Below, in pieces: positions 29,995 through 41,418 of a DNA stretch of 64,000 nt (position 1 is its first letter; every line of letters begins with the position of its first letter). The notes beneath the pieces are model-generated. The model was not told where the DNA came from. It did not search any database and saw only the letters and a list, made by a program, of their open reading frames with translations. The position numbers and the translations under genes were made by a program. Source of the stretch: Gonocerus acuteangulatus (taxonomy: Eukaryota; Arthropoda; Insecta; Hemiptera; Coreidae); contig OX328124.1 of the NCBI GenBank assembly GCA_946811695.1, positions 59,660,754 to 59,724,753 on the forward strand. Reading direction: 5' to 3'.

Positions 29995-30572
29995 CTATGG
30001 CGGTGTGAATAAAACCGATTTTTGAGTTGTGTCACTTTAGAAATACGAGTGCGATAATATTTATTTATTACGAATCACAAAATATTTAATGTAAGGAATT
30101 AGCCTGATGAGCTTATTTCTATTTATTGACTTTCGGTTCCTTTTTTTAATAACACTCTCAAATCTCCACGCTTAGTTATCTGCAATCGATATAATTTTTG
30201 TGAATATAGTAGTTCACTGAACCCGTGGGGTCATCATAAGCAGATATTTGCATATGGAAAACTTAGTCTGAATTTTTACGAAGGCATTTCATTTTATGCA
30301 TTTATGTATTGAGGGCATTGTTGTGAAAATTATGCATAAAAAAGTTCATGGGGTTAAATGAGCCGGGTTATTATATGCGAACATACCCCTTGAGAAATGG
30401 GTATTTGAAGGGGTGCTTTTGATAGTATAATATAACTGAATGGTAGCTTGGGGTGGAGGGAGGCAGCCTAGTTTTCTGAATGGAAGGATGAACAGAGTCT
30501 GGGCCTGCATACGAACTATCTTAAGCAGTTCCTTCTCATCCAGTTCTCACAATCAATAGTTTATGCCATTCT
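29995..30572 (-). repeat. Outer arm (right) of the palindromic complex
   Basis: Reverse complement of 28105-28694. It lies between the two halves of the third inner copy. Confidence 0.95.
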
Positions 30573-30585
30573 ATATTTCTATATT

Positions 30586-30890
30586 TTCGATATTTCGAAA
30601 ATTAAAAATATCTCGAAAAACTTTATTGAATAGAACTTGTAGGAAATTTAATCAGCTTTCATTTGCTATAGAATAGTCATGACGCTAGGACGCAGGGTAA
30701 CCGAGATATACGTGAAAACCCGAAAAATGGGACCTTCTACCCCCCCCCCCCCCCCGGCACAAAGGCTACGGAGGAGGACTTTTGATATGTTCACCTCCTA
30801 TCCAGCCCAAACAAAGTTACGAAGTCCAAAATTGTCTTCAAAAAATTTCCACCTATAACTGTTTTTAAGCATTCGTTGCCTGGACTGTTG
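30586..30890 (-). repeat. Inner repeat module, third copy, second half
   Basis: Reverse complement of the left half of copy A (about 28793-29065), containing a C-run where copy A has a G-run. With 29735-29994 it makes one complete inverted copy of A interrupted by the outer arm. Confidence 0.88.
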
Positions 30891-30960
30891 TGGCACCATT
30901 CCTGTCTTAATCCTAACACCCCTATGTAGGCAAGAGTGACACATTTTCAGTTGAGTTTTA

Positions 30961-31132
30961 TTTTGAGTTGTGTCACTTTAGAAATACTAGTGCGATATAC
31001 CTGTTGGTGGAGACGTCGTCACTGGCATCTGTGCGAATACAGATGCCAGTGACGAGGGTCTCCACCAACAGGTATGACAATAGTATATTCACTGGCGGAC
31101 CTAACCCCTTAGATTATTTACTAGTGCGATAT
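30961..31132. mobile_element. Fold-back insertion with 13-bp direct repeats
   Basis: ACTAGTGCGATAT occurs at 30986-30998 and 31120-31132, flanking a 121-bp insert. The insert starts with a long hairpin (30999-31075): ACCTGTTGGTGGAGAC pairs with GTCTCCACCAACAGGT, and TCGTCACTGGCATCTGT pairs with ACAGATGCCAGTGACGA, with a 6-nt loop. The target is a fragment of the outer-arm repeat (TTGAGTTGTGTCACTTTAGA). The length of the duplication suggests a target-primed retro-insertion. The source sequence is not recognised. Confidence 0.85.
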
Positions 31133-31285
31133 GTTCACTTGAATATCACCATGTATTTACTGTCAATGTTAAAGCATTTATTGTTTATTTCTGTAGATAA
31201 TTAAAATGAAGAATTTCTGGGGAGCATCGGGTATTAAATTGTTCCTATTTAAGGCGGTGCGTCATAAGACATTAATGAGATGATG

Positions 31286-31440
31286 ATAGTTGAGGTGACA
31301 AGAAGTCAAGGAATGATTGTGACTCGGGTAAGTGAAAACGTCAGATTTTCAGAAAAATATTCATTGCGAAAGTTTCGACATGCTCTTTTTCAGCCTTCTT
31401 AAATAAGGCTGCCGACTCCTAAACAACCCTTGACTTTTAT
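31286..31440 (-). mobile_element. Penelope-terminus relic
   Basis: Same layout as 12817-12970: on the minus strand TTTAAGAAGGCTG, a spacer, ATGTCGAAACTTTCG and a tail ending in CTTGACTTCTTGTCACCTCA. Confidence 0.6.
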
Positions 31441-32659
31441 CATAAAAGATTAAGAAACACTGATCTAAACCAATCCAATAATCTGCCCTTATATCCCCCA
31501 CGATCACCCATAATCTGCTTATCATTCCCATTTCAAAGGAAAAGCGTCGGCTGTATCATGACAAAAAAAGGAATCATCTATAAAGTAACCATAAAAACAA
31601 AATAAATAAATAGTATTTTTAAGCTCCCTTCTCATCTTCAAATCTTCTATGCCTCATGATTGAAAAATGCAGAAAAAAAGGATTTATCTAGTAACACGAT
31701 CACTGAAAACCATTTAAAGATAAAACTTTATCTTTTACCTTGGAACATTTTTCAATGCTCTGTGACAAGGGGAAGCCCTCTTCTCCCCAAGACGTTAACA
31801 AGGCCCAAGGAGGCGGCGGCCCAAAGGACGATTCTTCCAAGAAGGGCTTCGGTCTTAATGGGATTTTTTGCCCTTTTAGGCCCATGGGAACCCGGAGCTC
31901 GGGGCTACGTCTTGTTTAGTCTCAGGTTAGTCAGACACACCGACACAGGTCAGGGCAAAAAACCAGCCCACCCTCTGGCCTTCTCATCGGATATACTTAG
32001 GTAGCATTTCCATAGGAGCCGCTCCACCAGAATGCCGATATTTACTCTCACCGTTTCTCAGAAATCTGATAACAAATGGCTTAGGGGAGGGGTGAGGTTT
32101 TTTTCTTCGAGGGACCGTAGATTGGGCGAAGGATTCTTACAAATGTGTTGCTACATTGTGTCCTTGCGAAAGTAGTTAACAATCTTTTACGTAGCCATTA
32201 GATAGTCCACATATATGAAAATGATTGAAGTGAACGAAATTGGTGCTACCATTTCAATATTTTCGAGATTTATATTCATTTAGTGTGATTAAGCTGCAGC
32301 TACTCACTGTAGTTCCATGTTTTTTCCTGTTGTTGTAACTTCTATAATATTATGATAAAAGAGAAAGTAAAACTACCAATTTGTAGTGAAAACTAAGGGC
32401 ACAGTTGTAAAGCACTCGAATTATGATCTGGAAGACGCCAATTCGAAACCCAAATTAGTTGTTTTTTGTTGTTTTTAAATAAATTGAATTGTATAATGAG
32501 TATTCTATTTACGTCACTTTTTAATGTTTTTTTTTCTTTTTCTTTTTTTTTTTTTTTGTTAAATCAATTGAAGAGTACATAACCGGGGCACATTAATATG
32601 AGATGGGCACGCGGGGGGGGGGGGGGGGGAGGGTGGCCTTAGTTTTTAATAGCCTGTTT
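31441..32659. other. Unassigned; one GC-richer block
   Basis: The block at about 31760-32010 is GC-richer and open in one plus frame from 31660 to 32004 (114 residues), but its peptide (for example LLGPWEPGARGYVLFSLRLV) shows no domain I recognise. It may be a relic of an element or gene. G-runs near 32613-32631 and T-rich stretches follow. Confidence 0.35.
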
Positions 32660-33010
32660 TCTTTAATTGCATATTTATTGTAAATATGCAATTTAAAAAA
32701 AACAAAAAAAAAACAGGCAGTTAAAAACTAATGAGTATTTCAGTAAAACAAGGCAAGAAAATCAGAAACGTATTTGCAACACTGTTTTCCTAGAGCAACT
32801 CCAGGGGAGTAATTTCCACTTAGACCTGTGCCTTGCCGACAATCTCGCTTTTCTTTGGGATTTCATAGGAATAGGTGTTTAAATTTTTCACGAAAGGTCT
32901 AACCAAAATAATAAATGTTTCTATTTCAAGCTTTCCAAGTCTCACAAGGGACAAAAACGGAACCACGTTAAGGTGACGCAGTTCCTCCAAATCGGACATA
33001 TTTATGTTTC
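32660..33010 (+). repeat. Family Y, longer copy
   Basis: Shares GAGTATTTCAGTAAAACAAGG and several downstream blocks with 51300-51600, ending in the core AACGGAACCACGTTAAGGTG then ACGCAGTTCCTCC. Confidence 0.65.
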
Positions 33011-33079
33011 GTTACTTATTAGACATACACACAAATGTTTTCATAAGCGATGTTTATGAGTCGATCGAATCTATTCTTT

Positions 33080-33190
33080 TTGATAATTCTGTATTTTTGT
33101 TTGTGTTTAGTTTTTAGTCGAAGACGGCTGCCGAAACGTTTAAAATATAGATTTTTCTGAGAATTTGACGTTCTCTCTTAGCCAAAACCC
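33080..33190 (+). mobile_element. Penelope-terminus relic
   Basis: GTCGAAGACGGCTGCCGAAA followed by CGTTTAAAATATAG and TTCTGAGAATTTGACGTTCTC matches the relics at 8160 and 31286 (minus). Confidence 0.6.
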
Positions 33191-33904
33191 AACCTCTTAT
33201 TCTCTCAACGGTTAATCATCTTCATAACATTAGGAATGAAATAGAACATTTTATGGATACAATGTTGTAAAATAAATAACCCATCATGATCCCTTTACGA
33301 ATCCCCCATCAGACAAAGACTTGTGGCCCTAGTCTGGGAAAATAGCCCGAAGGCTGCTGAGAAATGTATCCCTGTCAGAAGCAGGGCCAATCCCTTCAAT
33401 CAAGGGGCGGTGCGGCTGATATGAAAAGGTGTAATTCATTCATACCCCAGATCGGCGAGGAGGGCTGCATTGTCTGCATCGGGGGATGATTAATATTTTA
33501 ATAACGCCTTCTCCCTCTACCTCTTGGAGTATGAATACCCCCCGGGACCCTCTGGGAATTAAATCCGCTGAGAATGGCACAGCTGGTTGCACAAAAGCTC
33601 TACAGCTCACTTGCTTCAGGATATCTTCACCTGGAAGGCTTCGCATTGGATCAAAACACGCTTCATGTGCTACAGATCACAGACTACTAGCTGCTTCGTA
33701 GTAGTTCTCAAGAGCATTAGAAGTATATGTGTAAAAACATATACTTTTAATGATTTTTATATAAGCATTATGAAAGATTGTCACAGTTTTAGTTTTTCTC
33801 GGGGATGAAGGAAAAATGAGAAATATGCCAAAGGACTTTTTTTCTTTGTTTTTTCATCCTGCATCGATTCCCGAAGTTTGGGCGTTTATTTTGGGGACAC
33901 CCTG
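33191..33904. other. Unassigned block
   Basis: The stretch at about 33300-33700 is GC-richer and open on both strands over about 200 bp. Peptides (for example FILQEVEGEGVIKILIIPRC on the minus strand) resemble no domain I can name. It may be a decayed element. It ends at GGGGACACCCTGTATATA (33892-33909), a terminal-like motif also near 36264. Confidence 0.35.
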
Positions 33905-34105
33905 TATATATACAAATTTATTTATTCAATTTATTTAAATGTTAACGTCCATTTAATATACAAATTTGAGCCACCGTTATTTTCGTTCTATAGGGGTTCT
34001 GAAACGTAACATTTTCTAGTCGGCACTTCTGGATTGCGTCATGAGGTCAACCTTATAAGCGGGGTTCCTCCCTATGGAGGGAGGGAGAAACCGCGCTATA
34101 ACAGA
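33905..34105 (+). repeat. Family X right-end copy
   Basis: ACAAATTTGAGCCACCGTTA through the hairpin GGTTCCTCCCT/AGGGAGGGAG and CCGCGCTA. At the place where other copies hold (TA)n this one has an AT-rich stretch with TGTTAACGTCCATTTA. Confidence 0.7.
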
Positions 34106-34211
34106 AAGCAGAGGAAACCATCTTGATGAATGAGTTATACCTGCGCGTAAATGTCACTATTCGACTTTAATTTATTTTTTAAAGCGCAGAACATTGTGTT
34201 AGTCACACCTT

Positions 34212-34870
<659 letters not shown>

Positions 34871-36255
34871 TAATAAATAAAATCTAACTGAATTCTAAAG
34901 GACACCTTTCCATTTCTTTACTTTTAAATAAGAATGGGTGATTTTCTGAAAACTATTTTGTAAGAGAAGACCGGGCAATTAGAAGAACTTAACAATTTTA
35001 TGGCCCAGGAATAGCAATTATAGTTTCCTTCAGGCTATCCGTTCTTCAACTATCACTTGCATTTATAATCGCCTGAAGTGAAATTGCTAAAGTTTCATAC
35101 CTTTATTGTATTACACGATTACCTTCCTATATGCTTTATATTTTATAGTTATTGAAAAGTGAACCTGTTAAATCCACGTATTATATTAGGCGTAAGGTAA
35201 AAAAATATTGCTTGTAACTAATGAATATTAGTTATAAATTTATTCTCTACTCTATTCTACCTTTAGTGCCTCATCATTAAACATCATTAATCAGCGTTTT
35301 TTAAAACTATTCACAACCACATTTGTACAATTAGCCCGTAAAAAGTTGATGAGGTGGCAAAGCTGCTGAACTGATAGAGAATTCATTATTACGTCATACT
35401 TATCTGTTATGTGATATATTTATTGATCTTACGCCTAATATTTTATATATTATTACTTTATTCAGTTTTCAAGCAATGAACATGCATTCACCTATTTTAG
35501 CAGATATGATTGAAATAATTCTATATATTATTAAATTTACCCGTAGTTAAAAAATATGAATAGATAAATTGAAAAAATAAATCGAGTTTACGTGCTCACT
35601 TGAGGTACAACACATACGTCAGCTGATATTGTCAATAAAATAAAATGTTATTTTTTTTTTTTAAATTATCCTTCGGATTACGTGTTATTTGGTTTATTTA
35701 TAATTACCTTTTTTATTATTATTTATGAATTAGATAGATTTATAAGGTGGTATATAATCTTTAGCTTCGTTCGCACTTAGACTTAGGAGTAAATCACCTC
35801 TTGAGGTCTTAACTCAATAAATAAACGATACTTGATTTACGGATACTAATATCCATAGGTGATTTCGGAAAATTCATGTTCATTCGATCGACCTTCCTCA
35901 GTCTGTTCTCCACAACCCAGAGTAGGTATATAATCTTTTGAAAAACGAAGTGACACAATCTCTTTTTGAAACCATTAACAGAAGAGAAGTTTTCCAAGGC
36001 AAGAGACATGACAAGGAATTCGTTTCTGGCCCTATTCAGTCCTTATCTTGTATCTCCCGCTCCCGAACTATCTGAGGAAAAGCTGCTGACAGCCTCATTT
36101 AAACATCATTATGTTCTGTTCACAAGTTTTCTAAGGCTTCTAAAGATATCATTCAACTTATGCTCCCAGGTTTCTTTTAGGAAAAAAACATTGCCCGACC
36201 CTGAATTTAACTGCGTTTCCATTATTTTTTTTTACGTTGTGTCATTTAGAAAGCT
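34871..36255. other. No recognisable feature
   Basis: AT-rich DNA without supported genes or repeats. Confidence 0.45.
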
Positions 36256-36300
36256 TGGTATATACAGGGTGTCCCGCATTGAGATGTCATAACTTTAGGG
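36256..36300 (+). other. Terminal-like motif TATACAGGGTGTCCC
   Basis: TATATACAGGGTGTCCCGCA is a motif frequently seen at transposon ends in arthropods. The complementary form occurs at 33892-33909. The 2.3 kb between them shows no shared family, so a single element is not claimed. Confidence 0.3.
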
Positions 36301-37985
36301 GTTTATTCTGCACCTCATTTGTAGTTCAGGGATGCAGAAATTAGCGTCCTATCGCAGCATGTAGCAATATGTAGAGCTTTTCAATCTTTTGTCTATTTTC
36401 AAAACTATTGGGTTTTTTGATAAAAAAAACTGTGTTTTCCAGACTTCTGGTTAATGTGTCGTAAATATAGACCACATTTTCAGAATCTACGTTACATTTC
36501 CAATAAGAAATACTTATTATTGAAATATTGTCTTGTAAATTAAGAGCTATACTATGAGCCATATAGATATGAGCTATTAATATTAGTGTTTTCTTAAATT
36601 ATTCAATATTTTCTTAATCAGCTATTTGTAGACTTAGAGGTTTGACTTCGCCTCAAAAGTTGCCTCAATTAATAAACTTTAAAATGTTATCTCGTTGCTT
36701 TATAAAAAAAAATTATTTGAGTCTAACTGGGAGGGTTGGAACTAGGAGGGGCCTGCTCAGGTCGTCTTTAGGCGGTAAATAAATATGTAAGTTCTTCCAT
36801 TGCCTGCCAGATAAACGTACCGTCTAAAGGCACTCATGCTGCTGGCAATGATATTAGCACTTATAATAGCGTTCCGTATTTGACGCGAACCCTACCCACC
36901 TTGCTGTGAGCTGTTATGCAGCTCCTAGTGTGAGGTCTTATATAATCCACCCTCTTGTATCCAGAAAAAGGGTATATTTTAATTTAATTTTATTTTTTTA
37001 CAATAACTAAATAAAACAGAGATAAATGCCACCCCCCAGCTACTACATATAAAAAGATATTTTCCCCGAAAGAGGAGATCGGCGGAAACCCTATTTCTCT
37101 TTAGAACCCCGAATCTAAGTCATTTCTAAGGGTTCGAATCCCCTCTCAGGATCCCGAATGGGCGGAAAGGAGTGCGAACTCAAAAGCTGATCCTCTTTGG
37201 AGAAGGGCCACATTTAAGTAGGAGAGCTCTTTTTCACCGTTCGACAAATAATGACAAAGGTAGGGGAGAATGCGCTTTTACTAAGCCTTTCTAAGACTGA
37301 TACCCTATAAAAACTCATCCCCTCTCATGCTACGAGCTTTCTTTTATCTTAAACGCTTTTCAGAGAGAAAATTATACCTGGGATTTATAAGAGTGTTAAA
37401 CATCAAATTTAAAAACGTTCCATGGCAAATGTAAGCGGCTTAAGTTATTTTCCTCAATAAATCATAAAAGAGAGAATTTATTTTCAAGAAGGTTTTTTTT
37501 ACGGAATCCGGCAAAAATTATTTAATGCTCGTATTTAAAATAAGATAAAAATGATATTATAAGAGCCTTGATTGTTTTTATACTACCTTTAGAAAGCTTT
37601 AAATTAAATAAAACATAAAATCATGTCTTTCCTGCAACAAAAATATTTTATACGTCTTGAAGCGGGTTTATGGCATGGTTGGTGATGGTTCGCCAAGGTA
37701 TACCGACATTATTGCTTTTTAAGAATAAATCCAAGCAAGCTTACATTATCGATTCTACAGTGAGGTACGAGGCAAGCGTAATTAGTTGATAGAGAATAAA
37801 GGTTCGTCACGCAGGAGCTATATCATTAAGCACTTTCCCCATTGCAGAGTTATTTATTTAAAATAACTTATATTATTAAAAACATGAATAATTTTGCTCT
37901 TTTATATTTTTAATGAACAGCTGAGCCTAATATTAATGTTTTAATTGTATTATTAAATTTTAACGTTCATTTATTATTATTAACT
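36301..37985. other. No recognisable gene
   Basis: Mixed AT-rich and moderately GC-richer DNA. A block at 36725-36960 and another at 37020-37330 look non-repetitive. GGGTTCGAATCCCC at about 37131 resembles a tRNA box B, but no box A or cloverleaf is seen. Confidence 0.4.
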
Positions 37986-38300
37986 GGGGACGAGGTTAGC
38001 TCAGTGGTAGAGCACTAGACTAATAAGTTGGAGGACCTGAGTTCAAATCCCGAGCAAGCACTAAAGATTTTTTCTTCTAGTGTCTTCGTTCATGGTTTGA
38101 ATTCGGTCTCCCTGACCCTCCCTAGGCCAAACCAGCCTTTAATTAATTTAATAATGGGCACCTTGAGTGCTAATGACTATAGCAGTCGAAGCAGTCAAGG
38201 GGAAAATCAGGCGGCCGGAGCATAGTACTGACCATACTACCTCCCTAGTGTGCCGTCGGTGATGAATCAGATTTCTCGTGGCCTGTTACGGGACTTAAAA
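37986..38300 (+). mobile_element. SINE family 1, full-length, tRNA-Ile-like head
   Basis: The head begins GGGGACGAGGTTAGCTCAGT and includes box A (TAGCTCAGTGGTAGAGC) and box B (GAGTTCAAATCCC), the internal RNA polymerase III promoter. The anticodon-loop position reads CTAATAA, which would be an AAU (Ile) anticodon. The body runs from GATTTTTTCTTCTAGTG to the tail TGGCCTGTTACGGGACTTAA. Related copies are at 7811, 8465, 43171 and 60603. It encodes no protein. Confidence 0.85.
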
Positions 38301-38441
38301 CCCTTTTCTAGCAAGGATAGGGCTGATACCTTTTCTTTTTTCTAAAGAAAAGCCACCACCCCTAGTGGGAATCGAACCCACGACCCTTTGGCACGGAGTG
38401 TTAAGTGCTCACGCCTTAACGCTCACGGCCACCGGGCCTCC
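38301..38441 (-). mobile_element. SINE family 2, class II tRNA-like head
   Basis: On the minus strand GGCCCGGTGGCCGTGAGCGT then TAAGGCGTGAGCAC resembles the box A region of a Leu/Ser tRNA, and GGGTTCGATTCCCAC is box B. The body contains a CTTTAGAAAA hairpin and GGTATCAGCCCTATCC. It lies tail-to-tail against the SINE family 1 copy. Confidence 0.8.
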
Positions 38442-38480
38442 TTTTTTTTAATTTAATAAAAAACATGTGTATTACACTAA

Positions 38481-39094
38481 TCAATTTATATATTCGGCGC
38501 AACAACCCGTCGCCGGTTCAGGGCCACCTCCAAAAGCCTCCGCCAGATGGCTCGGTCCTACGCTTTCCAGTTTCGAGCTCCCAGCAGATCTGGTCCATCT
38601 TGAGTTGACGGCATCTTCCCATCTCATGTTTCGATTGACAACTCTCCGTTTTCCGAACATCTTATCTGTGTGCATCATTTTAGTTAAATCGCCATCCCTC
38701 ATTCTTACAACAGGGCCACCCCAGCAAAGCCTTCCAATCTTAAAGACTTTCGCAGCATCTATATCACCATATAACCGATACAACTCTGCATTCTTCCGTT
38801 TCCTCTATCCCCATCTCTAATCTAAGAAGGACCAAAGATCCTTCTTTGTATAGTTGTTTTAAACGGCAAGATCTTTGACTCGTCTGCAGTTGTGACCCAA
38901 GCTTCCGACCCATACGTCAAGACTGGCCGGACCAACGTTTTATACAGATTGATCTTCGTCCCGTTAGAGAGGGAACGGCTTCTAAAGTGTCCGGAGAGCC
39001 CAAAGAAGCATCGGGCTGCAATTCTCCTGTTGACCTCCTGGGTGATGTCATTTATTGCATTGACCTCAATCCCCAGCTACACAAAGGCGACCAC
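38481..39094 (-). pseudogene. C-terminal relic of a non-LTR retrotransposon ORF2
   Basis: On the minus strand the upstream part reads RRIAARCFFGLSGHFRSRSL, then YKTLVRPVLTYGSEAWVTT, the region after the RT palm common to RTE-like and related LINEs. A stop and shift follow near 38820. The open frame at 38783-38481 continues with LYRLYGDIDAAKVFKIGRLC-type sequence, RRVVNRNMRWEDAVN and LAEAFGGGPEPATGCC, the typical C-terminal tail. It lacks endonuclease and catalytic RT motifs, so it is 5'-truncated and dead. The clade (RTE-like) is tentative. Confidence 0.75.
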
Positions 39095-39170
39095 GAAACT
39101 GGTTCCATGCGACCGAAAAGACGCAATAATAATTATTATTGCGCCTTTTCGGTCGCATGAGACCAGTTTC
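39095..39170. repeat. Hairpin at the 5' edge of the RT relic
   Basis: GAAACTGGTTCCATGCGACC and onward pairs with GGTCGCATGAGACCAGTTTC: two arms of about 36 bp with few mismatches around an AATAATTATT centre. The left arm is contiguous with the RT relic, so the right arm is an inverted copy of its 5' edge. Confidence 0.9.
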
Positions 39171-40066
39171 TTTAATTTCACAAGGACTATAAGAACTTCA
39201 TGTATCTGAGAGAATCATATCTCTTTGTTTGTTTGTTGCTTACATATGTATGTGTGTGTGTATATATACATATTCAGACAAGATACGACCAACGCTTGAG
39301 AAAATAACTTGCATTAGTAAGGGCTTCTGTTCAGTAAGAAACTTTAGGTTAGTTCGAAAATGCACGGATAAAAGTGAGATGAAATGAGGAAGCGAATCAA
39401 GGAAAAATAAAGAAGCTTTTTACGTGAGGAACATGAGATTATGAATGGAGTATGACGAGAACGCAGCTGGTGGTCCTTTCCCAGGTAATGTGTAAAACAT
39501 GGGTGCCGTGAGTAAATTGCTTCTACTCCCGAACAAGACGAAATCGTGATTCTGCTTTAAGATACTCCCTCTCCACTTATAGTAAGATCTTGCTATTTAA
39601 TCGGGGGCCTGTAACTATCGGTATTAATCTATCTTCCGTTGCATCCAGCTCTGAAGTCCTTCTTCTACCTATTAGCTTTAAAACTTATTTGGACGCCCTT
39701 TGAAATACTTACAGTCCTACATAGACAACAAGAGGTTTTGGACACCCATTGACCAATAAAAAGGTGCAAGATATGATGGAAGATCTACCAAGATTCGACA
39801 AGTGTGTACAGAACTACGAATCATGCAATAATATATCCTGAAACTAAATCATAAGCATCCAAACCACCAAGGAATCATCTTTCAAATCGGATCTCTTATT
39901 CATTAATACATTTGAGTGTTTGGAGTTTGACATTATCACCTCCAAAATTATCATGCTCGTTCCATTATTTATTTTATTTTATTTGCTTCTTGAGTTGAGC
40001 GACATTGGCGACAATGCCCTTCCATTATAACCAACTTGGTCATTAGTGAACCTCATTCACTCGGCA
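39171..40066. other. No recognisable feature
   Basis: Unassigned, with short open frames only. Confidence 0.45.
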
Positions 40067-40074
40067 ATTATAAC

Positions 40075-41088
40075 TAGGGACCGGATTCTTAGGTTTGCAC
40101 CTTTTTTTCCCTTTCCTCTAAACACGATAATGATCGTTTTTTTATCTGATTCGCGTTTTGTAGTATTATTCATGCTAATTTGGAAGAACCTAAAAAAACC
40201 TATTCAGGATGAATTCACCTAAATAATGATGGAAAGACCCAGACATGCCTAATGCATAAAACAAAATACAATTCAATAAAATAATTTCCTGTATTAAACA
40301 AATTTTCATAAAAGCAACTTACCGGGTCCAGGGAAATTTTATTAGAAGTTGCGCTTCCACAAATACCCATTTTAACACGCTTTGGAACCTGGCTATCTGC
40401 AGCGCTTTACTACGCCGAGGTCTTAGAAAAAATAAAAACAGTTTCTATGTCAACTATACGAAAAGTCCGAAGCATCAAAAATAAAATCATTAATTATTTT
40501 GTTTTTGTTCTTATTTTTATTTTTTTATTAATGTATATTTTATAAAAGAATTTTATTAATTTATTTATGTTTAAAACACTGTCTTATTTCTAAAATGTAT
40601 TGTATTTATATAAATTTCATTCACTTTTTTTTTAAATAAATATTTTGTTGAATATTTGGACTACTTATTCTTGTTTTAAAAAATATGATATATTTCCGTT
40701 TTATTTTTATTTCCTCATCTTTTTTTTCCTCCTCAATGTACTATTCTTTAAAATAATGTTATTTGTTTATATTTCACTGTATATATACATTACATTGTTC
40801 ATTGATTATTATGTATTATCAATGATAAATTAATCAAAATTATTAATGAAAAATTATAATAGGTTGAACCTATTTTTTGAACCTATTGAAACATTTTTAT
40901 CACCTAAAAAAACCTAAAATGCATTTTTAAATAAAAAACTAAAAATACCTATTTTTTGAACCTATTCAAACTTTTTTATCACCTAAAAAACCTAAAATGG
41001 ATTTTTAAATAAAAACCTATAAAGACCTATTATGCCTGTTGCAAAAACCTAATTGGGTGCTTATTTTATCCTAAAAATCCGGTCCCTA
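40075..41088 (-). mobile_element. hAT-like non-autonomous transposon, copy 2
   Basis: Ends are TAGGGACCGGATTCTTAGG and CCTAAAAATCCGGTCCCTA. The flanks ATTATAAC (40067-40074) and CTTATAAC (41089-41096) match at 7 of 8 positions, the target size of hAT elements. The right part carries the same tandem TTTTTTATCACCTAAAAAA units as copy 1 in reverse. No transposase is seen. Confidence 0.8.
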
Positions 41089-41418
41089 CTTATAACACAT
41101 CGTAACTTATTTTAGCCAGGTATAGTTTAACACTTCCTTTGTAAAGCTGTGATCACGATTTGGAGGTAACATACATTAACTTTCCATTCTGAAAAGATCA
41201 TAGACCGTAGTGTACGGCATATGAATCGATCTTTTGAATAGAATTGAATCGAAATGAAAACATACATCCACAAAAAATGATCGATTCAAAAGATCGATCT
41301 TCTAGGCTCAGAAGATTGATCGTCGATATAGATCGATTTTACGATTACCTACAATTACCTACGAAATTCGTATTTCATTCAGATTCGAATCGATTCACAT
41401 TGGAGGATCGCTCATCAC

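Noticed and set aside
31660..32004. 114-residue plus-strand ORF as a host gene
   Set aside because: GC-richer but open on both strands, with no domain, signal peptide or splice support; left as unassigned.
37110..37150. tRNA gene suggested by GGGTTCGAATCCCC
   Set aside because: Only a box B-like motif; no box A at the right distance and no cloverleaf.
37986..38060. Functional tRNA-Ile gene
   Set aside because: Acceptor and anticodon stems pair poorly, and the sequence continues into a body shared with other copies; it is a SINE head.
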